Part shown: positions 45,829-55,795 of the stretch, piece after piece
Layout of the letters: every line of letters starts with the position of its first letter
Position numbering within the stretch: the first letter of the stretch is position 1
Assembly: GCA_963729695.1 (NCBI GenBank)
Contig: CAVSOT010000007.1
Span: forward strand, 1 to 64,000
Length of the DNA: 64,000 nt
DNA from: PALSA-693 sp963729695
Lineage (GTDB): Bacteria > Actinomycetota > Acidimicrobiia > Acidimicrobiales > Palsa-688
Direction of reading: 5' to 3'
Position numbers and translations under genes: made by a program
The notes under the pieces: model-generated
Seen by the model: only the letters and a program-made list of their open reading frames with translations
What the model was told of the DNA's origin: nothing
Database searches by the model: none

Positions 45829-45901
45829 GGGCCGCTAGCTCATCTGGTAGAGCAGGAGCCTTTTAAGCTTCTGGTGCGGGGTTCGAGCCCCCGGCGGCCC
45901 A
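45829..45901 (+). tRNA. tRNA-Lys (TTT)
   Basis: Acceptor GGGCCGC pairs with GCGGCCC, and the D arm is GCTC/GAGC. The anticodon stem GGAGC/GCTTC (one G-T pair) encloses CTTTTAA (anticodon TTT). The T arm is CGGGG-TTCGAGC-CCCCG and the discriminator is A. Length is 73 nt, with no encoded CCA. A truncated integrase follows within 70 bases of the 3' end. Confidence 0.95.
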
Positions 45902-46735
45902 CCCCGAAACCGCAGGTCACAGGTCCGCCGCCTCACGGCATGGAACCTCGACCGCCTGTACGCCGGGATGGGCGACGCTGGCAAAGGGCCCTCAACAGTC
46001 CACCAGGTGCAGGTCGTTGTGTCCGGGGCGCTCGGACAAGCCGTCAAATGGGGATGGTGCCCGACAAACGTTGCCCGGATGGCCAGCCCACCAACAGTCC
46101 GGACGCCTCGCATCATCCCTCCCACCGTCGACGAGGTCCGTCGGCTTGTCGAGGCGGGCGAGGTCCGCAACCCGACCCTCGCGGCGTTGGTCATGCTTGC
46201 AGCGCTCACGGGCGCCCGGCGGGGCGAGTTGTGTGCCCTTCGCTGGACCGATGTCGACCTCGAGGCCGGCACGATTCGAATCGCCCGCGCCATCGTTGAC
46301 CTGCCCGGCCGGGTCGAGGAGACATCCACCAAGACCCACCAAGAACGAACCCTCGCTCTGGGTGAGGCCGGCGTCGACTTGCTCCAGCTGCACCGGACCC
46401 GAGTGTTTGCTCTTGCCTCGGTCGGCGCAGTCGAGGTTGTCTCTCACGGGTTCATCTTTTCCGAGCGGCTCGACTGCGCCACCCCCATTCGCCCCGACAG
46501 CGTGACCGGATTCTTCCGCCGTGTACGCGACGAACTTGGCCTAAAGCATGTGCATCTGCACTCGCTCCGACACTTTATGGCTACGCAACTTGCAGCGCGG
46601 GGAGACGTGTCCGCCCGCACACTCGCAGGCCGCCTCGGCCACGCAGACGCCAGCGTCAGCTTCAAGGTTTATTCGGCGTTCGTCCCTCCGGCCGACACCG
46701 AAGCCGCGAACCATCTCGGACGCGCTCTCAGCTAG
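45902..46735 (+). pseudogene. site-specific integrase, N-terminal truncation at tRNA-Lys
   Basis: The continuous frame reads LTAWNLDRLYAGMGDAGKGP (core-binding remnant) and a complete catalytic domain: ALTGARRGELCALRW (Arg), STKTHQERT (Lys region), HLHSLRHFMATQLAA (H-x-x-R), GRLGHADASVSFKVYSAF (His, Tyr nucleophile). The first ATG (45968) gives 255 residues. The ~100-150 N-terminal residues of this family are missing, because the frame runs back into tRNA-Lys. Deletion between the attachment site and the integrase start is the likely history. Confidence 0.75.
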
Positions 46736-47271
46736 TACATCTCGATTCGGGTACAGCCTCAATATTTCTTCCCGGTGGGATGGAGCAAGGCCGGCACACC
46801 AAACTCCGCGGCAAAGGCGCACTACTGCGCACCACCACCGGACGTTTGAGCGGGAGCGCCCGACCAGGATTCACTAGCCGAATCGTTGACGGGGCATCAC
46901 GACTTTTTCAAGCGTTCGGCGATGCTCGCGGCAGTTGCTACACCTTGATTGATCCCTTGGGGAGCTCAGGTCCGGGTCTACGTACTCGTTCTGGGCGGGC
47001 CCGGCCTTGGACTGAAGCGAGCCGAGCGATGCTCACTGGTCCACCATGTTCGTGCCGGGACCGGTCAGGGTGTTGGTGCTGAGCCGGTTGCCGTCGGGTC
47101 ACTGCTGTCGATGCTTGCCTCTTGAAGGCCACTAGGAGTGCGGCGGGGCCCGACGGTCCGGCGTTGAGACTGGCGATAGGGCTATGCGCTTCGAGCGCCG
47201 TGCAGTGAGCGACTGGCATCAACGCCTGAACCTGGTGAGGCTTCCATCCGACGAGACATGGGAAGTGGTCG
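46736..47271. other. non-coding left flank of IS110 element
   Basis: About 535 bases with no supported gene. IS110-group elements carry a structured non-coding region 5' of the transposase that is transcribed as a bridge RNA. The last ~200-300 bases here are the place to look. I cannot fold the region reliably or define the element end by eye. Confidence 0.35.
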
Positions 47272-48473
47272 ATGAGCAATGGTGCTGCGGTGGCAGGGAT
47301 CGATTGGGCCTCGATGTTGCATGTGGCCTGCGTGCTCGATGTGCATGGCGACGTTGTGGATCGTTTCGAGTTCGCTCATGATGCCGCGGCTATTCGGGGC
47401 ATGATCAGGCGCTTGTCGCGCGCCAAGGTTGTTCAGGTGGCGATCGAGCGCGGTGACGGCCCGGTCGTCGAGGAGCTGATGGACGCTGGCTTGGCCGTGT
47501 TCGTGGTCCCACCGCGTCAGATCAAGGCGCTGCCGACCCGGTATGGCTCCGCAGGAAACAAAGACGACCGCTTCGACGCCTACGTGCTGGCCGACACGCT
47601 CCGGACCGACGGACACCGCTGGCGGCCGTTGAGGGAGGACAGCGATGAGACCAAAGCGTTGAGGGCGTTGTGCCGTTCCCGAAAGGACCTCGTTGAGGCC
47701 AGAGTCGCGGTGATCAACCAGCTGCGCTCGAACCTGGAGCTGGCCTTCCCAGGAGGGATAGGCCTTTTCGCCAAGCCTGACAGCGCTATCACGCTGGCGT
47801 TCCTGAGCCGCTTCCCCACCGCCTCGAGCGCGGCGTGGCTTTCCCCGAAACGTCTGGCCAACTGGCTGCAGTCGGTGGGCTACACCGGCGGCGTCGGCGC
47901 CGAGAGCCTCTACAACCGCATGGCCGGCGCAGCTCCCGGCCTGGTCGGCGCCCGAGGGTGACGCCCGTGGCCAGATCACGTCGTGTCTTGTCGCCGCTGT
48001 CGCGACTTTCAACGCCCAGATCGTGGTCATCGAAGCCGGCATTGCCGATATCTTCGCCCGCCATCCCGATCAGCACATCTTCGCCAGTCTGCCGCGATCC
48101 GGGATGGTCCGGGCGGCCGGCCTCCTGGCGGAGATCGGCGACTGTCGGGAGCGGTTCCCGACCGACGGCGCGCTCGCTGCCCTAGCGGGCGCTTGCCCCT
48201 CGACGCGCCAATCCGGCAAATACGAGCGTGCGGTCTTCCGCTGGTCGTGCAACAAGAAGCTCCTCTGCGGTCATGGACTTCGCCGCCGGCAGCCGCGCCG
48301 GCGACGAGTGGGCCGCTGACATTTACAAGCGAGCGGTTGACCGGGGATGTCGTCACCCCCACGCCATCCGAATCCTCGCCCGAGCCTGGCTGCGGATCAT
48401 CTGGCGCTGCTGGCAGGACGGGAATGCCTTCGATCCCGCCCTCCACCGAGCTCGTTTCGCGACTCCTGCTTGA
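47272..48473 (+). mobile_element. IS110-family transposase, two frameshifts (copy A)
   Basis: The DEDD RuvC-like domain is visible: GIDWASMLH (Asp11), VAIERGDG (Glu59) and NKDDRFDAYVLADTL (Asp98-102). Shifts at ~47955 and ~48265 break the frame. The second frame holds DQHIFASLPRSGMVRAAGLL and the Tnp domain TRQSGKYERAVFRWSCNKKL, with the conserved Ser of SGK. The third frame closes with GDEWAADIYKRAVDRGCRHP to TGA at 48471-48473. Total ~400 residues, normal for IS110. It is convergent with copy B, 104 bases apart. Confidence 0.85.
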
Positions 48474-48577
48474 CATAGGGCACTCCTAGGGTTGTCAAGG
48501 GGTCATTTCGGGTCTCCGGTGGGTTGGTCGTCGGTGGGGTTGCGGCAGGACACAGATGGGCCAGGTGGGGCAAGCTC

Positions 48578-49763
48578 TTAGTAGGCCAGCAATGGTCCCC
48601 GATCGACGAGATCGTTGAGGAGGGGTGGTGGCGGGTCGACGGATCGTTCTGAGGACGACTTCGGTTTTGAGGTGTCAGCCGATTCTCGGGTCAGACCCGC
48701 CAGCCATGTTGGTGCTCGGAGCGGCTTGAGGTAGTAGTAGACCTCGCGGGCGACGTAGCGCTTGAGCACGCGAATGATTTCCTTCTTTGACAGGCCTTCC
48801 TTGGTTCTCCGCTCGACGTAGGCCCGGGTGCGGGGGTCGGAGCTCATACGGGTGATCACGATGGTCCACAGGGCGGCGTTGGCTTGGCGGTCACCTCCAG
48901 GGTTGAGCCGCAGCCGGATCACCTTCCCGGAGGATGCCTCGATCGGAGCGACGCCGCACAGCCGAGCCCAGGATGGCTCGGAGCGCAGCCGGCCCGGGTT
49001 ATCGCCGGCGGCGACCAACAGCGCGGCGGCGCTGTCGATGCCAACCCCGTGGAGCGACAGCAAGTCCTGGTGACCTTCTCGGAGCAGCTGGGTCAGCAGA
49101 CGTTCGATCGCGGCGGTCTCGGTGTCGAGGGCCCCCACCCGGCGGCCCAAAGCCCGCAGTGCCGTTTTGGTCGCATAGACGACTGGGTCGTTGCCCGCCC
49201 GGGGGCGCATGACCGCGGCCTGCTTGGCCATCATCCGGCTGGTGAGGCCTTGCAGGGACTGGCGGATCTCCTCCGGGGCGGTGAAACCCAGATGGCGGAT
49301 CTGGTTGAGGGTCTTGATCTTCGTCGACTTCGCCGACCGCTTGGCCACCACCAGCGCCCGGATCGCTTCCACATTCCCGTCCCGGGTCTTGGCTGCTCCA
49401 AGCTGACGTTCGCCCTGGACGGCTCGAGCCGCCTCGATGGCGTCCACCACATCGGTCTTGCCCTTTTCGCCGCCGTTCCTGGCGGTTCGGCCGATCTACC
49501 TCGGCCACGGCCACCCCGGCCCGGCGCAGGTAGCGGGCCAGCGGGGCCCCATACGACCCGGTTCCTTCAACACCCACCTTGACGATGGTCCCCCAACTCT
49601 TCAACCAGACCAGAAGCGCCTTGTTTCCCGCTGTCGTGGTCGGGAACTGCTCCACACCCAAAAGACCGCCGATGCCGTCCAAGGCGGCGGCCACGTTCAG
49701 ATCCAGGTGAGTGTCCACGCCACCAGTCACTGGGCGCGAGGTAGCTACCATTGTCAACGCCAT
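48578..49763 (-). mobile_element. IS110-family transposase, one frameshift (copy B)
   Basis: From 49763 the frame gives TGGVDTHLDLNVAAALDGIG (Asp) and KVGVEGTGSYGAPLARYLRR (Glu) to VDRPNRQERR. At ~49480 it shifts and continues DVVDAIEAARAVQGERQLGA (Asp) and then TLNQIRHLGFTAPEEIRQSL, LLSLHGVGIDSAAALLVAAG, CGVAPIEASSGKVIRLRLNP (Ser of SSGK) and a helical tail to 48578. About 395 residues. It belongs to a different IS110 subgroup from copy A. One base would restore the gene. Confidence 0.85.
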
Positions 49764-50391
49764 CCCTGCCTTTCACTGTTCGGTTCGGGGTGGCGCAGCC
49801 GCTTCGTGCGGCGTGGTGGATCGTCCTGTTACCGCAGGGCGATCCGCCGTCTTCAATCGGCGGCACCACCACCTGGGACCTGGCCGACGAATCGTTCTCA
49901 GGACAAGCCAGCTGACCGTCAGCCGGTTCTGGAGTCAGACCAGACCCAGGCGAGCTGAACGTAACTCCCACCCACCACCAGCTGGTGGATGCCGAACAGC
50001 CCCACCAACATCCTCTGTGCCGAGTCCGCGTTGGTTTCCCCAGTCGCCATCGAAGCGGGCAGGCGCAGAACGGAAATCTATTGCGTCCCGTGGGCCGTTG
50101 CATCACCCTTGGTGTCTGGCCACGGCGGAAAATGGCCTCAAGAAGCTGTTGGACGAGATGCCACCGGCGGGAAACGTTCCTTCGAGCAGGGCGAGTGGCG
50201 TTGGCCAAAGCCGTACGCCCACGAATCGAGGATGACCCCGAGACACCGGATTCCGACGAACCGCGCCAGCGATGATCCCGGCCGGTTTCTCTCGAGGGCT
50301 GTCGATAGGTGGGTGTTTCTCGAGAACCTTGTTGTTTACCGCGGCGGGGATGTGGGAGGCTGCCGATCGTCAACGACTGAGGGGGATCACT
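49764..50391. other. non-coding left flank of IS110 copy B; SnoaL promoter
   Basis: About 630 bases. The part nearest the transposase (49764-~50000) is the expected site of an IS110 bridge RNA read from the minus strand. It contains repeated GGTGG/CCACC tracts able to pair. The right end holds the SnoaL gene's ribosome site GGGGGA at 50381-50386. No gene is supported. Confidence 0.35.
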
Positions 50392-50784
50392 ATGGCAACC
50401 AACAAAGAGATCATGGAAGCGGTCTACGCCAGTTTCGCGAAAGGTGACGTACCGGCCGTGTTGGCCGTGATGGATCCGAAGATCGAGTGGACCGAGGCCG
50501 AGGGATTCCCGCTCTACACCGGTACGTTGGTCGGTCCTCAGGCGGTCGTCGACGAAGTTTTCATGCGCCTCGGCGAGGTTGGCGACAATTTCTCCGTTCT
50601 TGCTGACCAGTTCGTCGCCGAGGGCGACACCGTGGTGGCCATCGGCACCTACTCTTGGAATCACAAAGTCTCCGGCGAGCCCGCCGAAGCGAAGATGGTC
50701 CACGTGTGGACCCTTGCCGATGGGAAGGTGACTCGGTTCCAGCAACACGTCGACACCGCTAGGGTGCGCGACCTCACCACCTGA
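50392..50784 (+). CDS. SnoaL-like (NTF2-fold) protein
   Basis: A 130-residue ketosteroid-isomerase-fold protein: EIMEAVYASFAKGDVPAVLA then MDPKIEWTEAEGFPLYTGTL, VADQFVAEGDTVVAIGTYSW-like strands (LADQFVAEGDTVVAIGTYSW) and MVHVWTLADGKVTRFQQHVD. The family includes small-molecule isomerases and cyclases; no substrate is predictable. ATG 50392 follows GGGGGA by 5 bases. It is the intact relative of the broken gene at 14146. Confidence 0.85.
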   Translation: MATNKEIMEAVYASFAKGDVPAVLAVMDPKIEWTEAEGFPLYTGTLVGPQAVVDEVFMRLGEVGDNFSVLADQFVAEGDTVVAIGTYSWNHKVSGEPAEAKMVHVWTLADGKVTRFQQHVDTARVRDLTT

Positions 50785-51135
50785 ATGTCGCGTTCAGGAA
50801 GCCTTGTAATCGACATTGGCAGAGCGGGGTAACTCCACGATCGATGTGAAGACAGGGCGGCCGATCTGCTCTCGCATGGTCGGGGATCGTGAAATCGGCC
50901 ACAGCCACTCCGAGCGACGGGTCGGGCTCGCCCTGTCGGCGAGCTGCGCCGGTGCAGCAGGCGACCGAACGCGCGACTAGATCGTTCGTGACCGCGGCGG
51001 ACGTTCTGGCGCGGCATCGACGGCGCCAGGGATGGAAGGCGTCAGCGCACGATCGCCGATTCGGGTGCGGCACACCGTCGGATCGGGCCTGGGTTGGGAT
51101 GCGTTTATGTGCTTATCCTCGGAGCGATCGCTCGC
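50785..51135. other. gene-free stretch
   Basis: About 350 bases between the convergent SnoaL and propeller genes. I see nothing I can support. Confidence 0.4.
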
Positions 51136-52304
51136 TACCCGCTGACCGCCATCCCGGCCGGTAGGTTCTGGCCGCTTACCAGGGTGTGGGGGTTGGTGCC
51201 GTCCAGGTTGGCCTCGTTGATCGTGCCGTCGAGAGGGCTGGTCCAGTAGATGTGGTTGGCGTCGACCGCCACGTCGTACGCGACGATCTGGCCGCTTACC
51301 AGGTGTGGGGGTTGGTGCCGTCCAGGTTGGCCTCGTTGATCGTGCCGTCGAGAGGGCTGGTCCAGTAGATGTGGTTGGCGTCGACCGCTACCCCGTCCGG
51401 CTCGCTCTGGCCGCTAACCAGAGTCTCCAGGTTGGTGCCGTCCAGGTTGGCCTCGTTGATCGTGCCATAGGTGGTCCAGTAGATGTGGTTGGCGTCGACC
51501 GCTAACCCGAACGTCAAGTTCTGGCCGCTGACTAGGGTGTGCGGGTTGGTGCCGTCCAGGTTTGGCCTCGTCGATCGTGCCGAAGACGGAGTCGTAGTTG
51601 GTCCAGTAGACGTGGTTGGCGTAGACCGCCACCGCGAACGGCCCGTTCTGGTCGCTGATCAGGGTGTGGGGGTTGGTGCCGTCCAGGTTGGCCTGGTTGA
51701 TCGTGCCGGACTCGTAGTTGGTCCAATAGAGGTGGTTGGCGTAGACCGCCACCGCGTACGGCCCGTTCTGGTCGCTGATCAGGGTGTGGGGGTTGGTGCC
51801 GTCCAGGTTGGCCTGGTTGATCGTGTCGCCCCCACTGTCGGCCCAGTAGATGTCGCCGGGAACCGCCCCGGTACCGGTGAGCGACAGCGTACCGGTGGCG
51901 GCGCGCTTTTTGCCGACCGCTGACAGCGTCGCCGTGTCGATACCCGTGCCGGCCGGTGCGAAGCTCACCTCGACAGTGCACGCCTTGCGCGGCCCCAAGC
52001 TGGTTGCCGTACAGGTGTCGGCGGTCACGCTGAACGCCGAGGAGCCGGTCAGGCTGACCATCAGGGCGGCACTAGAACTGCCGCCCGTGTTGGTCAGCGT
52101 GAACGTCTGGGAGGTCGTATGGCCCACTGTGACGCTCCGGAAGTTGTAGGTGCCACCACTGGTCGCCGGGGACCAGAACAGCAACGGAGGCACACACGAT
52201 GCCCAATGCCAGCGGCAGGTGCCGGCCTGTGCTTCCGCTGGAAGAACCACTAGCAGCGCCGTGCCAAGCACCATGGCCGCCAGACCTCGGGTCACAGCAC
52301 GCAT
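51136..52304 (-). pseudogene. secreted YWTD-like beta-propeller protein, two single-base indels
   Basis: ATG 52304 begins a signal peptide (MRAVTRGLAAMVLGTALLVV, cleavage near AQA-GT). An Ig-like choice-of-anchor domain follows (VTVGHTTSQTFTLTNTGGSS ... CTVEVSFAPAGTG). Six ~40-residue blades then repeat YWT....GTIN.ANLDGTNPHT, each ending VAV.ANH. The frame breaks twice: an extra T at 51561-51563 in one blade and a missing G at 51302-51303 in another. Adjacent blades have the normal base count at the same points. The last frame ends LPAGMAVSG at 51136-51138. Restored, it is a ~389-residue extracellular propeller. Confidence 0.75.
51170..51850. repeat. five to six tandem ~120-bp coding repeats
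   Basis: The propeller blades are also near-identical at the DNA level: each unit contains GTTGGTGCCGTCCAGGTTGG and then a GTCCAGTAGATGTGGTTGGC-like stretch. The two leftmost units are almost identical over ~115 bases apart from the missing G. This degree of identity implies recent unit duplication and makes the locus prone to slippage and assembly collapse. Confidence 0.8.
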
Positions 52305-52376
52305 CGGGCCCGTTCTCCTTCTGCGAGCCACGGCTCGCAACGGGCCCGTTCTCCTTCTGCGAGCCACGGCTCGCAA
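52305..52376. repeat. 36-bp perfect tandem duplication carrying hairpin and ribosome site
   Basis: Two identical 36-base units (52305-52340 and 52341-52376). Read on the minus strand each has a perfect hairpin, GCGAGCC-GT-GGCTCGC, followed by AAGGAG and a CGGGCCCG palindrome. The unit nearest the propeller start supplies its ribosome site; the second is an exact spare copy upstream. Confidence 0.8.
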
Positions 52377-53013
52377 CGCTGAGCGTTGTGTAGCACTCGC
52401 CGTTCGGCCCGTCAAGCAGATGGGGCCGAAAGGGTATGGGCGTAGCAGGCATCTGAACCGGGCGGAAGATCAGTTCTTCCGTTCCGGGTCTGCCACCGAC
52501 GACAGACAGCGCAGATCAGGCGCCCCAAACGTCACCGAAGGCAGATTCGCTCCGCGCGCCGGAACGACGGGTCGGGCTCGTATGCCGGCGGGGCTGCGCC
52601 GGTCGGACGAACTCCCGAACTCGCAGCCATATTGTCTCGCGGCTCGGTGAACGTTCTGTCCCCCAACCGGGGCAAGACCAGGTCCATTGAGACGCTCGGG
52701 ATCGATGCCGAATAGGAGTGGCGGATTGCGCTATGAGCGGGTCGGCAGCTGCGAGTCAGATTGTTCCTTCGGCCCTCTTGGGATATCCAGTCAGCAGGCC
52801 GTCCGGGACGGACGTTGGGGGTCCGAAGGCCCGCTCCATTGGGCATCAACCCACACGATTACTGGTGGGTGCCGGGACGATCCGGGTGCCGAGGACGAGC
52901 GCCAGTGCAGACCACGTGACGTGGTGGTACCGTACTGGTGCTCGACTCCGGGTATTGGTGTCGCGGCCAGGAGTCCAAAAACGCGGCACCCTGTAGAGGG
53001 GCCTGATGGCGAC
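52377..53013. other. divergent intergenic region
   Basis: About 640 bases between the propeller gene and the lipoprotein gene. Open frames here lack coding texture. The two promoters must lie here, but no consensus pair stands out. Confidence 0.4.
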
Positions 53014-54309
53014 GTGAGGATCCCATGGTTCAAGGCGATGTCAGCGGTGGTGATCGCGTCGATGTTGTCGTCGTGTTTGGGTTCGTCGGGAGGTTCAACT
53101 GCATCGGGCTCGGCGAAAGCGGAGGGTCTGGTTTTAACAGTCAGTGACTTCCCATCTGGGTGGTCCGTCCCGAGCGGAGGCGAGGGTCACATCGTGAACC
53201 ATGCCGATGCCGACATCACTAGACTCGCGGCGTGCGACGGTGCTCCCAATCCCAATGCCATCGACGAGGGCGGTTTCGTCGGGCTTAGCCTTGAGAACCT
53301 CAGTGATGGTCAGTTTGTTTATTCGAACGCATTCTTCGTTCGTACGACGAGCGATGCCGAGGCTGACCTCACTGCCCTTGCGAGCGGCAAATTTCCACCC
53401 TGCCTAAAAGCCTTCGTATTGCCGCGTGCTAGAGCCGACATTGTTAAGCCCGGTATCAAGTTAACGGGGGTGAGCGTCGCCCCTCTCACTGTCCGGTCTG
53501 TAGGTGATCAATCGATAGCTTATCGCGTCACTCAGCACGTTGACTTGAGCGGCCAGGTGGCATCTCAGGCTGACCAATCTCAAGGAGACTTTTATCAGGA
53601 TTTTGTGTACATACGGAATGGTGCGGCTGAGGTGGCCGTCGAGTTCGACTCCTTCAACGACCAACCATTTAATGTAGCGTTACAGGCGGTTCTGCTTGGC
53701 AAGCTTGACGCGAAACTGCAGGCATCAGGCAAGACATCGTCATTGCCGTCAGTTGTGCATTCCTCACCCGCATCGCCAATCACAAGCGCGATCGCTAGTA
53801 CAGTGTCGTCACCGACGACGCTGAACAACACCACGCCGTCGTATGTTTTGCCGGCACCAGATGGGTATACACTGAGCACGGGTTCAGGAACGCCGAATGG
53901 ACCGATCACGCCCTCTGACTTCGATGGTATTGTTGGTGCGGGCGCCGCGGGAACCACCGGCTTCATGCACGGTTATGACGTCACATATGACAGCAACGTT
54001 TCGGACGAGTCGATCGAATCAACGTTGTTCACATTCGCTTCTCCGGTGGACGCCGCCGGTTTCGAACCGGAGGATCTTGCGAACGCGGGCGCGGCTGGAC
54101 TGTCGCCGACGAGGAGTAGCTTGAGTTCGATACATGGATCCGTCGTGTTAACAGGGACGAAGGCGGCGCCCGGTGGCTTCTATATCATTGATGTCATCGC
54201 TATCAAAGGGGCAACCATCATGGAGGTCGAGTACGCCAACGACGAGCCACTAAGCGGCGTACCAGACGTGCTAAGCACGTCTGCGTCGTTACAATACGCT
54301 CATCTCTAA
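53014..54309 (+). CDS. secreted lipoprotein, function unknown
   Basis: A 431-residue lipoprotein. From GTG 53014 the signal is MRIPWFKAMSAVVIASMLSS followed by Cys (lipobox MLSS-C). A Gly/Ser linker is next. Two similar domains are joined by a Ser/Thr/Pro linker (~SSLPSVVHSSPASPIT): the first has LTVSDFPSGWSVPSGG, the second FDGIVGAGAAGTTGFMHGYD and VDAAGFEPEDLANAGAAGL. The pattern of a folded repeat after FPSGW recalls other actinomycete surface lipoproteins with no known role. The gene is less GC-rich than its neighbours. An alternative start is ATG 53038. Confidence 0.65.
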   Translation: MRIPWFKAMSAVVIASMLSSCLGSSGGSTASGSAKAEGLVLTVSDFPSGWSVPSGGEGHIVNHADADITRLAACDGAPNPNAIDEGGFVGLSLENLSDGQFVYSNAFFVRTTSDAEADLTALASGKFPPCLKAFVLPRARADIVKPGIKLTGVSVAPLTVRSVGDQSIAYRVTQHVDLSGQVASQADQSQGDFYQDFVYIRNGAAEVAVEFDSFNDQPFNVALQAVLLGKLDAKLQASGKTSSLPSVVHSSPASPITSAIASTVSSPTTLNNTTPSYVLPAPDGYTLSTGSGTPNGPITPSDFDGIVGAGAAGTTGFMHGYDVTYDSNVSDESIESTLFTFASPVDAAGFEPEDLANAGAAGLSPTRSSLSSIHGSVVLTGTKAAPGGFYIIDVIAIKGATIMEVEYANDEPLSGVPDVLSTSASLQYAHL

Positions 54310-54682
54310 CTTTCCCGGGGGAGCTAGCCGCTGGAACCCCCAACGGCGAAAAGCCCGTCGCTCAAGGCAGTGCAGAACATGTCATTTGAGTGGACCACCC
54401 CTCCTGGGCTGCGACGGTGGTCCGGGAGCACATCAGACGGTATTGCTCTCACTCCGGCCGTTGGGCGGGCACCGGTTGCCGTCCAGATCGTCGATGCAGA
54501 TCGCCATCTCGGCTTAGAAGGCTCTGTGCGCATAGACTGAGCCAGACTGGCGCCACCAAGCGAGCGCATCACGCCGTTCTCGTCTCCTCCTTACCCGTCG
54601 TCTAGTGCTACTCGGAACGCGAGATCGATCGTTCTGGTAGAAGGGTCGAAGACGGGAGCGTCTCAGATCTGAGGTTGTGCTT
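54310..54682. other. convergent intergenic region
   Basis: About 370 bases between two convergent lipoprotein genes. Two transcript ends should lie here, but I see no strong hairpin with a U-run. Confidence 0.35.
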
Positions 54683-55795
54683 CTAGGCAGGGGCCACACC
54701 TGACCTGGAGATCTCGAACCCTTTTCCACTGGCAGTGCAGGTCATTCCGCCTGTGGAGGAGGTACAGAGGAACGGTCCCAGGCTGATCTGCTGGCCGTAG
54801 GGGAGTTCGATCTCACCCAGCCCCGGGTTCGCCACGCACGTCGGACCAGCGCAGGTGGAGTACGTCCCGGCGTCCGATAGGGTCGCCGATTGGGGCGGCA
54901 CGGCGGTGAAGCAAAATGCCAGATTGCGGGGGTACGGCGGACCGTAGTTGATCTCACAGTGGATGTTTGCCGTCGGGGAGCGGAACTCGACGCCGCTGGT
55001 GGGGTGCGTGATGTCTGGGTTGATCGTGGTCGTGGTCGTGGTTTCGGAGCCGGTGGCGGACAGGTCGACCCGAACGCTGCCGAGAATTCCGATGACCTCG
55101 GGATGCCTGACGACATCAGAGAAGGCAATACCGGCCGAAGGCAGCCACCACACCTGGGCATCGAAGGTGACCGGAGTGCCGGGCGTGGTGTCCAAACTGC
55201 AGGTGTCCGACCACTCGTACCATCTGTAGAGCACTCCACCGACCGTGCGATCTCCGTGGTCGACAAGCGTCCCAGGGGTTCCCACTACGTCGCCAGGCGG
55301 CGAACTCGGGTAAGGACACGGCAGGACCCCGGTGCTCATGAACCAGAACTGCCCCGGGTCGCCCGACGGTCCGGACAGCTGGGTGGGATCCCCAGTCGAC
55401 GGCCTCACCCAGACGCCAGCACAGCCGAACCAGCTTGGCGTGTCTGGTGACGGCTCAGCCGCTTGCAGGCACCCTTCCTGCGGTGATCCTTGGATCGGGG
55501 TGTTGAGGCCCCATCCGCTCGGCAGTGCGAATGAGACATCCAGAAAGTGAACGATCACCCCAGCGGATCCAGGCACCGATGTCGACGGTGACACGCTCGT
55601 GCTAGATGTAGCGGTCGTAGCGCCAGATGCAGCGGTCGTGGACGCAACGTTCGTCGTCGTCGTGGAGCCCGCGCCACCGGACTTGGGGGACGGCGTACAG
55701 CCCGACAACAACGTTATCACCAGCCAAAAGGCGATAGCCGAGGCCGAGCCAGCAACCCGAAGCCGAGCCGAGCGAACCAGCGAATCCACGCTCAT
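54683..55795 (-). CDS. lipoprotein with DUF6636-like C-terminal domain
   Basis: A 370-residue lipoprotein. The signal ends AFWLVITLLSG-C (lipobox LLSGC), then a Thr/Ser-rich linker to residue ~75. A central domain (~80-250) includes VSFALPSGWGLNTPIQGSPQ. The C-terminal domain (~262-365) reads GVEFRSPTANIHCEINYG, AFCFTA.PPQSATLSDAGTY, then GEIELPYGQQISLGPFLCTS and MTCTASGKGFEISRSG. The cysteine-paired C-terminal pattern fits DUF6636, a secreted domain of unknown function. ATG 55795 gives the signal peptide. Confidence 0.75.
   Translation of the reverse strand: MSVDSLVRSARLRVAGSASAIAFWLVITLLSGCTPSPKSGGAGSTTTTNVASTTAASGATTATSSTSVSPSTSVPGSAGVIVHFLDVSFALPSGWGLNTPIQGSPQEGCLQAAEPSPDTPSWFGCAGVWVRPSTGDPTQLSGPSGDPGQFWFMSTGVLPCPYPSSPPGDVVGTPGTLVDHGDRTVGGVLYRWYEWSDTCSLDTTPGTPVTFDAQVWWLPSAGIAFSDVVRHPEVIGILGSVRVDLSATGSETTTTTTINPDITHPTSGVEFRSPTANIHCEINYGPPYPRNLAFCFTAVPPQSATLSDAGTYSTCAGPTCVANPGLGEIELPYGQQISLGPFLCTSSTGGMTCTASGKGFEISRSGVAPA

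Noticed and set aside
51170..51850. Regular ~120-bp repeats that could be mistaken for a CRISPR array
   Set aside because: The repeats are coding, in frame with beta-propeller blades, and the differences are scattered rather than confined to spacers. No cas genes are present.
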